The notes beneath the pieces were generated by a model. That model was not told the DNA's origin. It did not search any database and saw only the letters and a program-made list of their open reading frames with translations. From Kryptolebias marmoratus (lineage: Eukaryota; Chordata; Actinopteri; Cyprinodontiformes; Rivulidae), in the NCBI RefSeq assembly GCF_001649575.2, contig NC_051441.1, positions 13,523,039-13,587,038 on the forward strand: a stretch of DNA of 64,000 nucleotides, read 5' to 3'. How positions within the stretch are numbered: position 1 is the stretch's first letter; each line of letters begins with the position of its first letter. Below, piece after piece: positions 47,501 to 58,900 of this stretch. The position numbers were made by a program, and so were the translations under genes.

Positions 47501-50500
47501 AGATGGGAAAAGAAAGAGCTCCTCTTGCTGAACTTTGCTGGGAGAGGCCGTGCTTCCCTCGAGAGCCTCCCTCTCTATGATACTCATGAGCTGCAACATC
47601 GGTGTTAAAGAAAACAAACATTATGTTGTTCCTAAGCACATCACAAACACAACTGCTTTGATTTACATACCACACATTTAGCAAAAAACTTCCACAATCT
47701 TACCAAACATGGCATTCAGGGCTTGGCTACTGAAACCTTGAAGAAAAATCGTGCAAACCATGACGTGTCTGAAAGGATACAATTCTCTGGTCTTGGTAAG
47801 CCCACTTCTGCTTCAGATATTCGATGAGGTTGGAGACTTTCCTGTGTAGCTCCACCACCATTCTGTGTTGGAAAAGACGAGACAAAACTTTGACTTTCTC
47901 AACTGCTGTGTTAGGATTTGAAGAACGCAATTTAATCTCACAATAACTGAAGTTTTATAGTCTTTCCCTAACACACACACACACACTGCTTGGTCCAAAC
48001 ATAAGATTGATAAGACGCTCCAATCTGAAAAGTACTGCTACTGTGAGTTATTTCACTCTTGCTAATGAAGACAGTGGCTCATCAGTCCTGAATCTGAATT
48101 AGAGACATTTCAAGTTGTGGAAAATTGTTAAAACTGCGGAAAGCCACGATGGTGGTCCGACAAGCAAACAAAATGACAAAGAGAACACCAAAATGACTAA
48201 AACTGTCTTATGTACTGTCCTAGGCGTAGTGCCTTGGTGCTGAAATTAAGACAAAAATGTGGTCAGTAGGACATCTTCATCTTCACTTGTTTGACAAAAA
48301 GTATCTGACACTGTTAAGAGCAGCGGACGCATCCGTCACACCTACGGTATGAATCTGTGGGGACTTTGTACGGTGATTTGACGCTCCCACAATCAACATA
48401 AAATATTGGCGAACAATTAAGATGATACTACAGTGAAAACGAGTAATAATTAAAGCTAAAGATGGTCTAAAGAAATAGTGACTTATGTGGCAGGACTAGG
48501 TATTAAGATTAAAATTTTGAGAATAATCTGTGCTTTTAAAAGCTTTAAACTGTTAATAATAAACGTATAGTTTATAATAAACTTATTACTGCTGACCACT
48601 TCAAAGCAAAGTTTATTTTATGTGGAGTTGTGTCACTTTCTGAAACACAGCAGATTTGAATACAAGACCAGCTTTTAACTGAAAAACTTTTTAATTTTTC
48701 ATATACTTTACCTCTCAGAATAACAAGCACGGCACAATGTGCCACAATGGGAACGTTAGCTGATCGGGACGTTTTACCTGAGGCGAGGATTGTGCGCCAG
48801 GCTCTGAACACGGGCCCAAGAGTGGTTACTGCGGGGGTGGAGCTCCACCGCCACCTTCAGGGGCAGACGCACCGGCTTCTGGTCTTCTTCATCGCTCACT
48901 CCTGCAGGAATATGAAGACACACCGTAAGTCAAAGAGAGCCTCAAACTTCAGTTCTCTTCATAGGCAAGAGAGCAGGTAGATAAAAAAGTCAGACTTTAT
49001 AAAAATAGAAATTCCACTATAACGCCACTAAACACATCACACTGTTGTGCTTCTAGATATGTTATCAGTCGGAACAATTAAGGTTATATAATATAATATT
49101 TTTATAATAAAACAAGACTGAAATATAAGTGTGACATGTAAAAAAAAAAGAGTCCGACGTGACGACTATACAGTCTCATAAAACAGTCAGTGTCTGCTGA
49201 CTGAACAGTAAAACTTTCCCTCTCCCTCCATTTTGTTTCAAATCCTTTGCACTGGATGCTGCGTCACAACAGCCCCGATTTTGCACAAGCTGGTAAAAAT
49301 GGTCTTTGAACCAGCAATAAGTTATAGACGGCAGATTCTTGTTTCTATTTTTAAATTGCACAAATTGTTTCGCTAAGATGTGCAAAATGGGTGTTACTGA
49401 AGAGGAAGATTGATGACAGCTGGCCAGAACAGTCCGTTCGGCTCTGCTTCGCTTTCCACTTATAGTTACTGTGGAAACACGGCCTGGCCCACACGCTACA
49501 ATTGTTTTTGCCAAAATCCTGCCCCCACAGACCCCGTGTCTCACCATTTATGTTTATTTGTGTGTTTTTTCGGGCCGAGACGCTGATCGGTTTTGTTTTA
49601 AGCGGGGTTTGTATATGCGGATGCTCACCATCTGGATCGCAGAGTTTCTTCAGTGCACGGCACATGGGTGCTTTAATTCGCAGGTTCCTCCCTTTGGAGC
49701 GCACAGTGGTGGCCCTGAAGAAACAGGCAATATTGTAAAACAAATCCTTTCAACTGCCAGTCCATAAAAATCACAGGTTTACTTATTTATGTTCCTGCTA
49801 CTGATCCTGTTTTTCTTTTTTTTTTTTTTGCTTATCACAGATTTTTTTTCCCTTGTCACACCAAAAATAGGAGCTTATTTTTGGTACGGACTTACCCTTG
49901 CTGGATGAGTTCATTCAGCTTTGCCACGTTCTTCTCATCCATTACTGTCAAAGACAAAACACAAAGCCAGAGAGACGGTTATGTCATTGTCCCTTAAGGA
50001 CAATTGTCACTTACAACAGGTTTAATCACATCCCTGGTGTCTCAATCAAACAGAACAAAAAAAAGAGAGAACTCCCAAGCAAGATACCTTACGAAGACAC
50101 GCATTTAAACTTGTAACGGCCTTCACTTACGTCCTCCAACTTTTTTGCGAAGCTCAGCGTAGCAGATAAGGCCGTACAGCTCCTGAGAAGATTTCTTCAA
50201 CACGCGAGAGTAAACTGAAAAGGAAAAAAGGAGGCAGGAGTCAGGGGCAGGCAGGAGCTCTGTGTACGCTGCATAAAGATAACAGGACAGTAGCATGAAA
50301 AGCTTCAGGCTGGGAAATGGGTTTAGCCTTATCCAATTTAACTTTTTTAACAAAACACCACATAAACATGCGTGTAGGATCTGTTGAAAAAGAGATTCCG
50401 AGATAGAAATCTGAGATGGGTTGGTATGTGATAAACAGACTCGTGGTTGCTTGATTAACACATCTTATCTGTTATAAAACAAACCCAAAATGGAGCCGCT

Positions 50501-53500
50501 AACAACAAACTAATAGATCGAAACTGGATGAGTAGATCATGACCCTGAGAGAAAAACATCTGACTTGCAGTTCTATTCATCCACACTCGGTGAATAATCC
50601 AAACTAAAGTTTAACACGGGGCACACGCGAGCGCTGGTGGGTAAATCAAACAGCCGACCTTTAACTTTCGTCGACACCCATTAAGTTTCATGACAGTATT
50701 GAAAAGCTGCTCACCGTTGGCGAAGTCGATGTGTTTGGAGATCTTGTGCCAGGTGCGGTAGTAAAAATGCCGGACCTGCTCTTTGTTCTTCACCATGTTG
50801 GCCGGCTTTCCTCTCTTTTTGTACTTCATTGCAATGTTGTTCTGGATTGCCTCGAAATCCTTCCCATGCTGAAAGCGAAAGTAACAAAAAGAAGAAGAAG
50901 CGTTCATAAGATCCTTTTTTTTTTTTTTTTTTTTTGTGGAAAAGCGCTGCTTTTGTTCGCTTTAAGCCAGCTGCACGTTTCACCTCGTAGAGCCCCTCGA
51001 AGAAGCTGTTTTTGTCCTCAGCGCTCCAAGACTCCCACTGCCGACGGGCTCTCTTCTGGTTCCCGGTTTGCTCCTCCTTCTCGGCAGACCCTTGGCTCTT
51101 GGATGACTTCGAGACCCCTCCTGTGGAGACGGCCACAGACTGTCCCACAGCCCCATGAGAGGAGGAACCGTTCTCTGCCCCTGTGTTATCCAGAAACAGC
51201 GGGACGCAAATTCAGGAAGAATTCAGGTGTGGGGAAAAAAAATGCACAAAACCACCGGCTGCCTTTACAGAGCACAACCTGCAGAGCTCCCCTCTCTGTG
51301 GTTCAGCTCTGGCAGGAAAAGCAATCAGTGCCTACAGCCAGGTCCACAGCAAACTGATCCAAAACCAGCCCAAGAATTAATGCATATACTCAGGGAGTTG
51401 CTGTTACACCATTAAGATGTATTTAAGGCTTAAAAGAGTGTTTATTTTTTAAAGTGATTGTGGCTCACAGGAGGCAAACTAGGTGGGTCTCCTTAGAAGT
51501 AGGTGTGAACCATTTTAGCATCATGTCAGCGTACGTGGAGCTATTTTGGTCAAGCTGTCAGAACGATCTAAATTAATTTAGTAAAACAACTAGTCACTTT
51601 CTTTTTGCCAATAACATAAAAAATACACCAGTCAGACTTGTCAGAGCACACTAAATTTGTCGCACTCCAAACATTTATTTCTGTCTAATCAAAGGCCAAT
51701 CCATTTATAGCCATGTTCAAAAAAGAAAAAGCCGCAGCTGAGCCAAAATAAACCATTAAGAACATTTTTTTTTTCTTCCCCCTTCTGTGAGCTGGTGCCC
51801 AAATAAAATTTTCTCCAGCTAGAAAGACACGGTTTTTTGACTGGCGGCATCTCAGTAACAGGATTTCGAGCGAACAGATGGCACGCCGCTATAAGTTTTC
51901 ACACATACTGGATGTTTGTGCTCTTGTCCCACCCCGGGCCCTACTTATCTGTGTGCTTTCTGACTGGTGGAACCGAAACCTGGAGGATGAGGTCTCATTT
52001 GCATGGGATCCACATGCAGACAGCGTCTCTGGGTTGTGTCGAACGCTAAGAAAAGTGGATGTTACCATCTCTGCTCCCTGGTTTAGCCAGTATTCTAGGT
52101 TACGGCAGTTGTTAAAGCAAATAAGTCCTCAAATTAAATATCCATACGGGAACTGGCTCTGCAGCTCTTTGGCCTAACATTTGATCACTGGTGCTTTTGT
52201 TGGTGAGAAAGTAAAATATCATGATACACACCATGATGAGCTGAGCAGGGGTACCCGATTCTGGTCCTGGAGGGCCAACACCCTGCGTGTTTAAGTTGTT
52301 TCTCTGCTTTGAAACACCTGATCTGAACGACTGAGTGATGAACAGGCTGTTCTGATCAACTTGAAGACCTGTCGAAGAGCAGGGAAACGACTAAAACACG
52401 TAGGGCAGCGTCCCTCCAGGACCAGGATTGGGGACACCTGCTCTAGAGTGATGTCACTTTTCTGTCCCTGCTGGGATGAGCAGTGCCCCTGTGACCGAGG
52501 CACAGTTTAAGCATCATCCTAAGAGAAATGTAAAGTTCTGGCTTCTTCTACTTTTCACAGGATGATCTTGCAACTTGGGCTGAAGCTGGGAGAGTTAAAA
52601 AAAAACCCAGTTAAGTGTCCCAGGAATAAAAAGCAACAAGGGGGACTCAAGATAAACAAACTACACACAAAGTGACGCTGTTAGAAGTGAGAGTGGACCC
52701 CCCCCTGATGTGTATCCCACCTCTGCCCACTCCTCTGTGGGTCTGCTCAGCCTCTGTACCTTTCGATTTTGCCCCGCCGTGTCCATTGATGGTCGAGCCG
52801 ACTGAATCCTTCCGTATCCGCTTGCTCGGAGGTCGGACGCTCGATCGGAGAAAATGATGCTGGTCGTGACACGGAGGGGCGGGTTCCGTGGAGGTGTTCT
52901 GCTGCTCCTGCTGCTGCTGCTGGTGGTGGTGGGGGTTCGAGCCCAGCCCGGCTCGGTTCGGCGGAGAGCCAGGGAGAACCGGGGCAGAACCGGAGCCGAG
53001 ACCCGTGGCTGATGGATTAAGTATTTCCACTCGCTCGTCTCCCTTTGTACTGCGCTCCTCGCTCGCCTGCTCTCCGCTCTCCTCCTCGTCGCAGCCTTCG
53101 GGCTTTCTGGACGGATTCCGCCTCCCGTCGACACCGATCCCCTCCCTGGAGCCCGGTGTCATGCTGCCAAGACACATTCGTTTAGGGGGGGGGAAATTGT
53201 CAAGTTAGGAGCAAAGCTGCGAGTGAAATGAACTTCCAAAAGACGACGTTTACAGTCTCTCAACATGGCCGCCGCTGTTTGTTTCAAATCCCCTCTTCGG
53301 TCCCGTCAAAACAACACCGAATACATCAATTTAACTCACTGGAACACGTCAAATTCAACACCCGAAACTGTTCAAAACACCGGCGGCCGTGCTTCGCCCT
53401 AAGCAATTAGTCCGTGGCGAGCAGAAAACGCACACAAAAACACGCCGATAATTTAAACTGGATTCAAAAGCGAGCGCTTTTCGGTTTAGCGCCCTGCAGA

Positions 53501-53621
53501 AACGACGACGATGAGCTCTCGCTGCATTCGACCTCCAAGCAAAAAAGTGTTTGTTTCGCACACGCTTTTACCCATTGTCGAGCTCTTCGGAGGTGGGCGA
53601 CGTCTTCTTTCTCTTCACCAT
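41588..53621 (-). CDS. cramp1: CRAMP1, Cramped-like chromatin regulator, 20 coding exons
   Basis: CDS (complement): 41588-41701, 42328-42473, 42787-42936, 43594-43780, 44020-44177, 44787-44897, 45107-45188, 45311-45379, 45469-45641, 45727-45904, 46655-47590, 47781-47862, 48778-48901, 49629-49714, 49896-49944, 50131-50214, 50715-50868, 50984-51120, 52760-53163, 53572-53621; all phases agree, about 1,157 residues (human 1,269). The SANT-like domain reads RRQWESWSAEDKNSFFEGLY, FEAIQNNIAMKYKKRGKPAN, HFYYRTWHKI. Further conserved blocks: APMCRALKKLCDPDG, ELHRKVSNLIEYLKQKWA, LFAVPTTLPPNSSRH, LLDISLPGPPEEAL and the tail DYIARFNDLAQEL. CRAMP1 is a nuclear factor tied in animals to Polycomb function and to linker-histone gene expression. 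Linkers between blocks are Ser/Pro-rich. Head-to-head with jpt2 as in human 16p13.3. Confidence 0.96.
43991..44009. repeat. Short (GT)n array in a cramp1 intron
   Basis: About nine GT units, starting about 10 bases into the intron after the donor at 44019 (minus strand reads CA repeats). Confidence 0.9.
52243..52443. mobile_element. Small hAT-like nonautonomous element in cramp1 intron 2
   Basis: The ends read GAGCAGGGGTACCCGATTCT and, in reverse complement, GAGCAGGTGTCCCCAATCCT; both continue GGTCCTGGAGG, about 31-base terminal inverted repeats around a 200-base core. This CAGG-TG-CCC-AATCCTGGTCCTGGAGG pattern is common in fish as a hAT-type MITE. The core contains the typical CTGCTTTGAAACACCTGATC. 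I saw no clear 8-base target duplication. Confidence 0.65.
53572..53621 (-). CDS. cramp1: Short first coding exon of cramp1
   Basis: ATG at 53621 opens MVKRKKTSPTSEELDN and ends AATGG/GTAAAA. Joined to the acceptor CTTGGCAG before CATGACACC at 53163, the frame runs on as NGMTPGSREG. A minimal model would start at that internal methionine and miss these 17 residues. The basic KRKK could be a nuclear localisation signal. A possible acceptor (TTTGCCCAG, 53649-53657) lies just upstream, so an untranslated leader exon may precede it. Confidence 0.7.
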
Positions 53622-54966
53622 GAGTCCTGCCGCTTCGACGGGGAACCTCTGGGCAAATCGAGCATAATAGAAGCCGAAGCCGAGCTCTCTGCGCTCTCTG
53701 CCCTCTCCTCGCTCCAGCTTCGACTGAGCTGAACTCTGCGCAGCTCGACTGTTTTCTGTCGGCTACAACATTACTCAATGCCTCATTTTTTTTCTTTTTT
53801 TTATTTACTACCACAAATAAAACTATAAAGCCACATTCGCAAATATAAAACATTCACTACCCGCAGCGAGGGGGGTAAAATGATAAACTTCCAGCCAGAT
53901 GAGTTCATTTGAATCGGTAGGTATAGATAGTTATATTGACCCAAATATACTTTCTACGTCACCACCGCCATCAGAAATTATCTCTAATGTCAATTATTTC
54001 ACACACATCAAATGCAATTGTAAAGCTGTGAGAAAGCACTACACTAGTTAACTTGTTTTTATTTTTTACAATAAACTAATAGGACCAGGCTGTGTTATAA
54101 GAAGACATAAGACTACGACTATTACATTTGTATAACACTGATATAGTGAATAAAAAACACAGTTGTCTTCTACTATATGCGGTCTAATGTTATCCTAGTA
54201 TATAGTTACTTATTAATCTCCAGAGTAAGGAAGTGATGGCAACAGGAAAATGAATAAATGCTTCTAAAATTAAAACACAAGTAGAGTCAAAATGGTCAGG
54301 GAAACATCGATTTTAATCTAAACTAGAAAACATCTAAAAGCTCCTGACTTGTGTCGTCCTAAAGCTAACTCTTATGAAAACTATATGTATAAGATTTAAC
54401 TTGGATAAGAAGCTGTGAGAGTCTGAAACCAACTTTTATAAAAAGCTGTGTGTTAAACTGAGCACTCCATTATCTCCTTAAAAGACTGTAATGTTAACAG
54501 ACACGTGAAGCATAAAAACACAATGTTTTCTGCTTTAACAAGCTGTTTCAAGGGTAGTGTGACGTTAATCTACAATATAACACACACACACATGACACTT
54601 TTCTTCCGAATTATGTTACTTTTCACTCATTAAATGTTACTGTTCGAGCAGCTTTGCTATGCCAATGTTTTCACCACAGGTTTGGCATTATATTACAAAG
54701 TCAGGAAAGCTTAAGAAGTGCCAGCGTGGGATACATATTTGCTCGCAGCTGGTATTTACTTATAGTCATAAATGAAGAATTTCCTCCGTGCATCTTAACG
54801 TTGTGTGCCTACTAGCATGGGTGCTAGTGTTGCTTAGCTAACATTAGCGATCAGACAACGAAAGCGTTTCAAATAATAAAAACACTCCTTACAATATAAA
54901 TGCTGTTTTATACAGATCGTTAAAATGTTTTGAATACGGGTAACACCAACGGAGTATGAAAATTAC

Positions 54967-55090
54967 CTGAAGTAGAAGTTTTCCAGTAGTATTCCCAGTC
55001 GAGAGGCGAACTAGCATTGCTAACTGACTGTAGCCTAGTACCGCTGACAGCTCCCAAGGATCGATTGTCCCACGCGCATTGGCACGCCCA
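54967..55090 (-). other. cramp1: Candidate noncoding first exon of cramp1
   Basis: On the minus strand GC-richer sequence with CCAAT-type boxes (GATTGG/CCAAT near 55.07-55.17 kb) leads to a good donor CTTCAG/GTAATT at 54967/54966. It could splice to the acceptor at about 53.65 kb in front of the ATG exon. The 5' end is a guess; only the donor is clearly visible. Confidence 0.35.
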
Positions 55091-55977
55091 CTACAACTCA
55101 AAAACAAAGTCAGGGATTGGTCCAAAATACTATGGGGCGGTTACAAAAAACGTGACTGACAGGACGATTCACCAATTGCTGGTCAAAAAGACTCACAAAG
55201 AAACCAATTGTCATTCTCTTCCTGTCATGCCTTGTAATTTTTTTTAGAACTTTAAAAACGCAAACCCTTACAAGTCCTTAGCATTACCGCCTTCTCTGTT
55301 TAGTAATTAAACAAAAAATTTGAATGAATTTATCTCCAAAACGAAAGTAAATGGTGGAAAGTTAGTAACCCGCCCAGAAAATGATTAACGTTCGGAAGTG
55401 GAATTTAGAAGGTGCGTTTGAATTATCCATGAGCGTATCCTTGGAAGAAAAAAAATCTGCAGCGAAACGCCGTTACTCACGGTCGAGGATACAGTTTACT
55501 CGATTTAGAATAAAGCTGGTTTAAGTTTGGAAAAGTCAGTTTCAATTTTTGTGTTTATGTTAATGATGGCTATATGAAAATACAAGCGCCATGAGTAATG
55601 GCAATGCGGGGTGTTAATGCTAGTTATAAAGGGGATTTTAAACGACTGCACATGTGTCGTATACATATAATAAACCAAACATAAAACATACGGTCTATTG
55701 GGAAACTGCAATGTGATGGATTACTTCAGTTTACTTTGAGCGAATCAAAGCGAAAGCAGCCCAATATTACATGTCGACGGGTGAATAAATCGAGCGCACC
55801 CCATCGCAGCCGTTTGGCCGTTGACCAATCACATTCCTCTGTGTCACAGTTGGGCGTGGCCTCGGATTCTTGGGGAGTTTTTTGGGGGCAGGCAGGGTGG
55901 AAGTTGCTGGCAGCTTAGGTGGCAAAACGCCGAAGTTGTCTACGGGAAACTTGACGGGCTCCAAACAAAACCCCACC
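55060..55977. promoter_or_regulatory. Divergent promoter region between cramp1 (-) and jpt2 (+)
   Basis: Several CCAAT/ATTGG boxes lie here (near 55.07, 55.11, 55.17 and 55.83 kb), the last in GACCAATCACATTCC about 150 bases before the jpt2 ATG. CpG density rises at both edges, and no TATA box stands out. The arrangement suggests two divergent start regions less than 1 kb apart. Confidence 0.4.
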
Positions 55978-58900
55978 ATGACTTCGACGAACACGTTTCA
56001 GGGCTTGAATACGGGCGCGAAACCGAGCTCCAGGTAACAATTATAGCTCCGTTTAAGCGGGGAGGAAAAACAAACAAAAAAATGGGTCCGAAGTGCCTCA
56101 ATATGCGGGCGCCTGGTCAGTTATTACGAGATGTTAACACGTCCACTGTCACGTTTCTGCTAATATTTTAACCCCTGAAATTCTCTGTTCGTAGGCCATT
56201 ATTTTTAAATAAACCCCCCGTGAGCGTTTAACTTAAGGGACTATTGTTAAAATATCCAAACTCGTGTGAAGGGATAGCCTCGGAGCTATCAGGCGTTGTC
56301 TGCTGCGGAAGTAGGGGGAACGAACTTCAGACGGCTCGTCTTTGTATCCTCCTTCGGCGGCGTTGTGTTCACGTTCTTCCGGACACGGGAGTGTTTGTCT
56401 GGAAAGCTCAAGTTTTGTCGACGGGTTTCACCTAATGGTCACCGACTCCGACACGTATCGCCTCTGAAAGACGACGTTCAAGCTAACAAACCAGAGTTTT
56501 CTGACGTCTAGCTTTGCTGCCCGGGTGTATAATCAGACAACCTGTTATTCTGCAGCTGCTGAGCACATATTTATAGCCAGATTACACACAGTGTTTACTA
56601 CCCGTGGTGAAAAAAAAACATGTTTTACTCCTACAATTTAAAAAAATAAAGTAAAATAACACTTCTCAGTGCTGCTTCTTTGTAGGGCCACATGGGCAAG
56701 TTGAGGCCTGAGGGCCAGAAGTGGCCCTTGATGCATCTCAATCCGTCCTCTTACAAAATTGGCACCATTTTAAATGAATGAATGAAAACCAGGACATTTA
56801 TTTTTATCAAATTGTATCACAAGTGTTACTTACACACGTACTAAGCTAAGGCCTTGGCTTGTCTACACAGAGAAACTGTTTTTTTTGTTTTTGTTTTTTG
56901 GTTTTTTTTGCAAATTAAACATTTTATTTGTTGTTCCCAAAGAAGCAAAGTTGCCCAAACTTGGAGATTTTATGAGACATTTTGGTCACTTTACCCTCAT
57001 CAGACAAACTCTTCTGTTTTGCCTCATTAACCAAAATGTCCTGATGAATTTCTGCGAGTGTGGACGGCGCTCAGGAGTGTCTTTGCGTCTTTGAAATCGG
57101 GCGTCCTTTACGCAACCATCTTAAGTAATAAAAATGCAAAGCACATGTTGTTAATGAAAACTGCACCAGTTGTAGAAACGTCTCCGTCCACACAGGAGCG
57201 CCAGAAATTACCCTAAAATCTACAGACCTGTATGTGGCGCTGTAATACTGCCCCACAAATGCACTGAAAACAGGAAGCAAGGTGTGAATCTTAAAGTTTT
57301 CTCCCTCTGTTCCCCGATTACTTCTCCTTTGCAGTGAGTCAAGTTTGTTGCATATGTTATGGTTCGTCAGCTGTGTCTGCTAATTAAAGTAAATTAGTAT
57401 ATGAAGGATTCGCTGTAGCTGAGCTGCTGGTTCTGTAGCCTCTGCAGCACAAACACAAGCATGGAGTTTTAATCAGTATTATTGGTTTTGTTACGTCACT
57501 GTATGAAAACTCAAGTGTGGCGTTTCAAGACCAATTTCTCTCTCGAACCAATTTATTTAAAAAACAAATAAAATACTGTTTCGGAGCTGCTAAAATGCCA
57601 TTCTTGTGGACAGCCCCTGAGAGATCAACTTTGACCAAATATGAGAACTATCGGTTATTAGTTCATGGCTCTTAGATCCCATTATAAGTCAAAATGGCCG
57701 CCAGGAAAAGGATGCTACCCACCTGTTTTCAGGGAGAGATTGTTGACCCTTCGTGTCCTCCATTTTATAAAACAAAATGTATTCATAAACAATAAAACCA
57801 GCGTTTAAATATGACCTACCTGTCAAATGTTGACATATAAGTGACTTTATCATTAAAAGCAAGCCTTAGTCTCGGTTGGTGAAACGCTAACACGTCGTTT
57901 TGGTTTTGTCACTCAGGGTGCTGCAGCCTCCCGGTGGTGGCTCCAGTAACCTTTTTGGTGGCTATGAGGAGGACTCTGCACCATCAAGAAGACCTAATAA
58001 AATGGCCTCCAACGTGTTTGCTCCACCTGAAGAGCCCCAGAGTGTTTCCAGACGCTCCAACCCTCCAGGTCAGAGCGATAGTTTGGGATAATGTCCGAGC
58101 TGAGTCCCTGCTGTGAAAACTGTTACTTTAATGTGATAATTCCAGTATAAATCCTTGGACTCCTCTGTGTCTGCACACCTCCAGATTTTCTGAAGTATGT
58201 GATTAAAAACCACACAAGTTTTGGCTTCATTTAAACTGGTTTTAGATGGGAACGGTTGAGTCCTAATGTTCAGCATTTTCTCTACAGCTTCAGTTAAATG
58301 TTCAGTGATTTTTTTCCCACCGTTTCACACTGTGGTAGACACACATGTGTTTACATATCAAGGATTATTTTTATGAACTTCTGTTACGCATCATCGAGTC
58401 GTCGTCATTGCAGCAACATGTGATCATGTCTCGGTAACGCTTCCTGTAGGCGGGAAGAGCAGCGGGATATTTGGGGAACCTGAACCTCCAGCTCAACCAC
58501 AGAGACCCGCGCCTCCAGGTGGAGCAACCAGCAACATTTTTGGGTCGGCGGAGAGTGCCCCTGTCCAGAGCCCATGCAGAAGCTACCCAAATAAGCCAAA
58601 GGTAGGCCATAATTATAATTAATTAATAAGTGACAGCCTTGTAGGGCTGGGACACTTTGTTAGAGATGCATTGTCCAAATTAAATTGGGTAAAACAATCC
58701 AACAAGAGCATATACTCAGGTTTATCTCCTGTGAGTGACTTCTTCTAAATGCTGGTAAATAAGTAGGAAAAGCCTCTATGTTTAATGTATTGCATTATAA
58801 TTTTTACTCTGGTTGGATTAAGATGAAAACTCATTTTCTGGACAGACAGGAAATATTTGACCGGTTCCTTTTAATCACAGAAATTGTTTGAAGGTATAAA

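Noticed and set aside
50731..51357. 208-codon plus-strand frame opposite cramp1 exons 3-4
   Set aside because: Antisense to the conserved SANT-like exons; long only because those exons lack stops on that strand.
51837..52177. Two overlapping plus-strand frames of 70 and 99 codons in cramp1 intron 2
   Set aside because: They read like plausible protein but have no recognisable family, splice partners or promoter.
57690..57710. AAAATGGCCGCCAGG, a possible YY1 site or start codon in jpt2 intron 1
   Set aside because: It sits mid-intron in repeat-like sequence with no promoter context.
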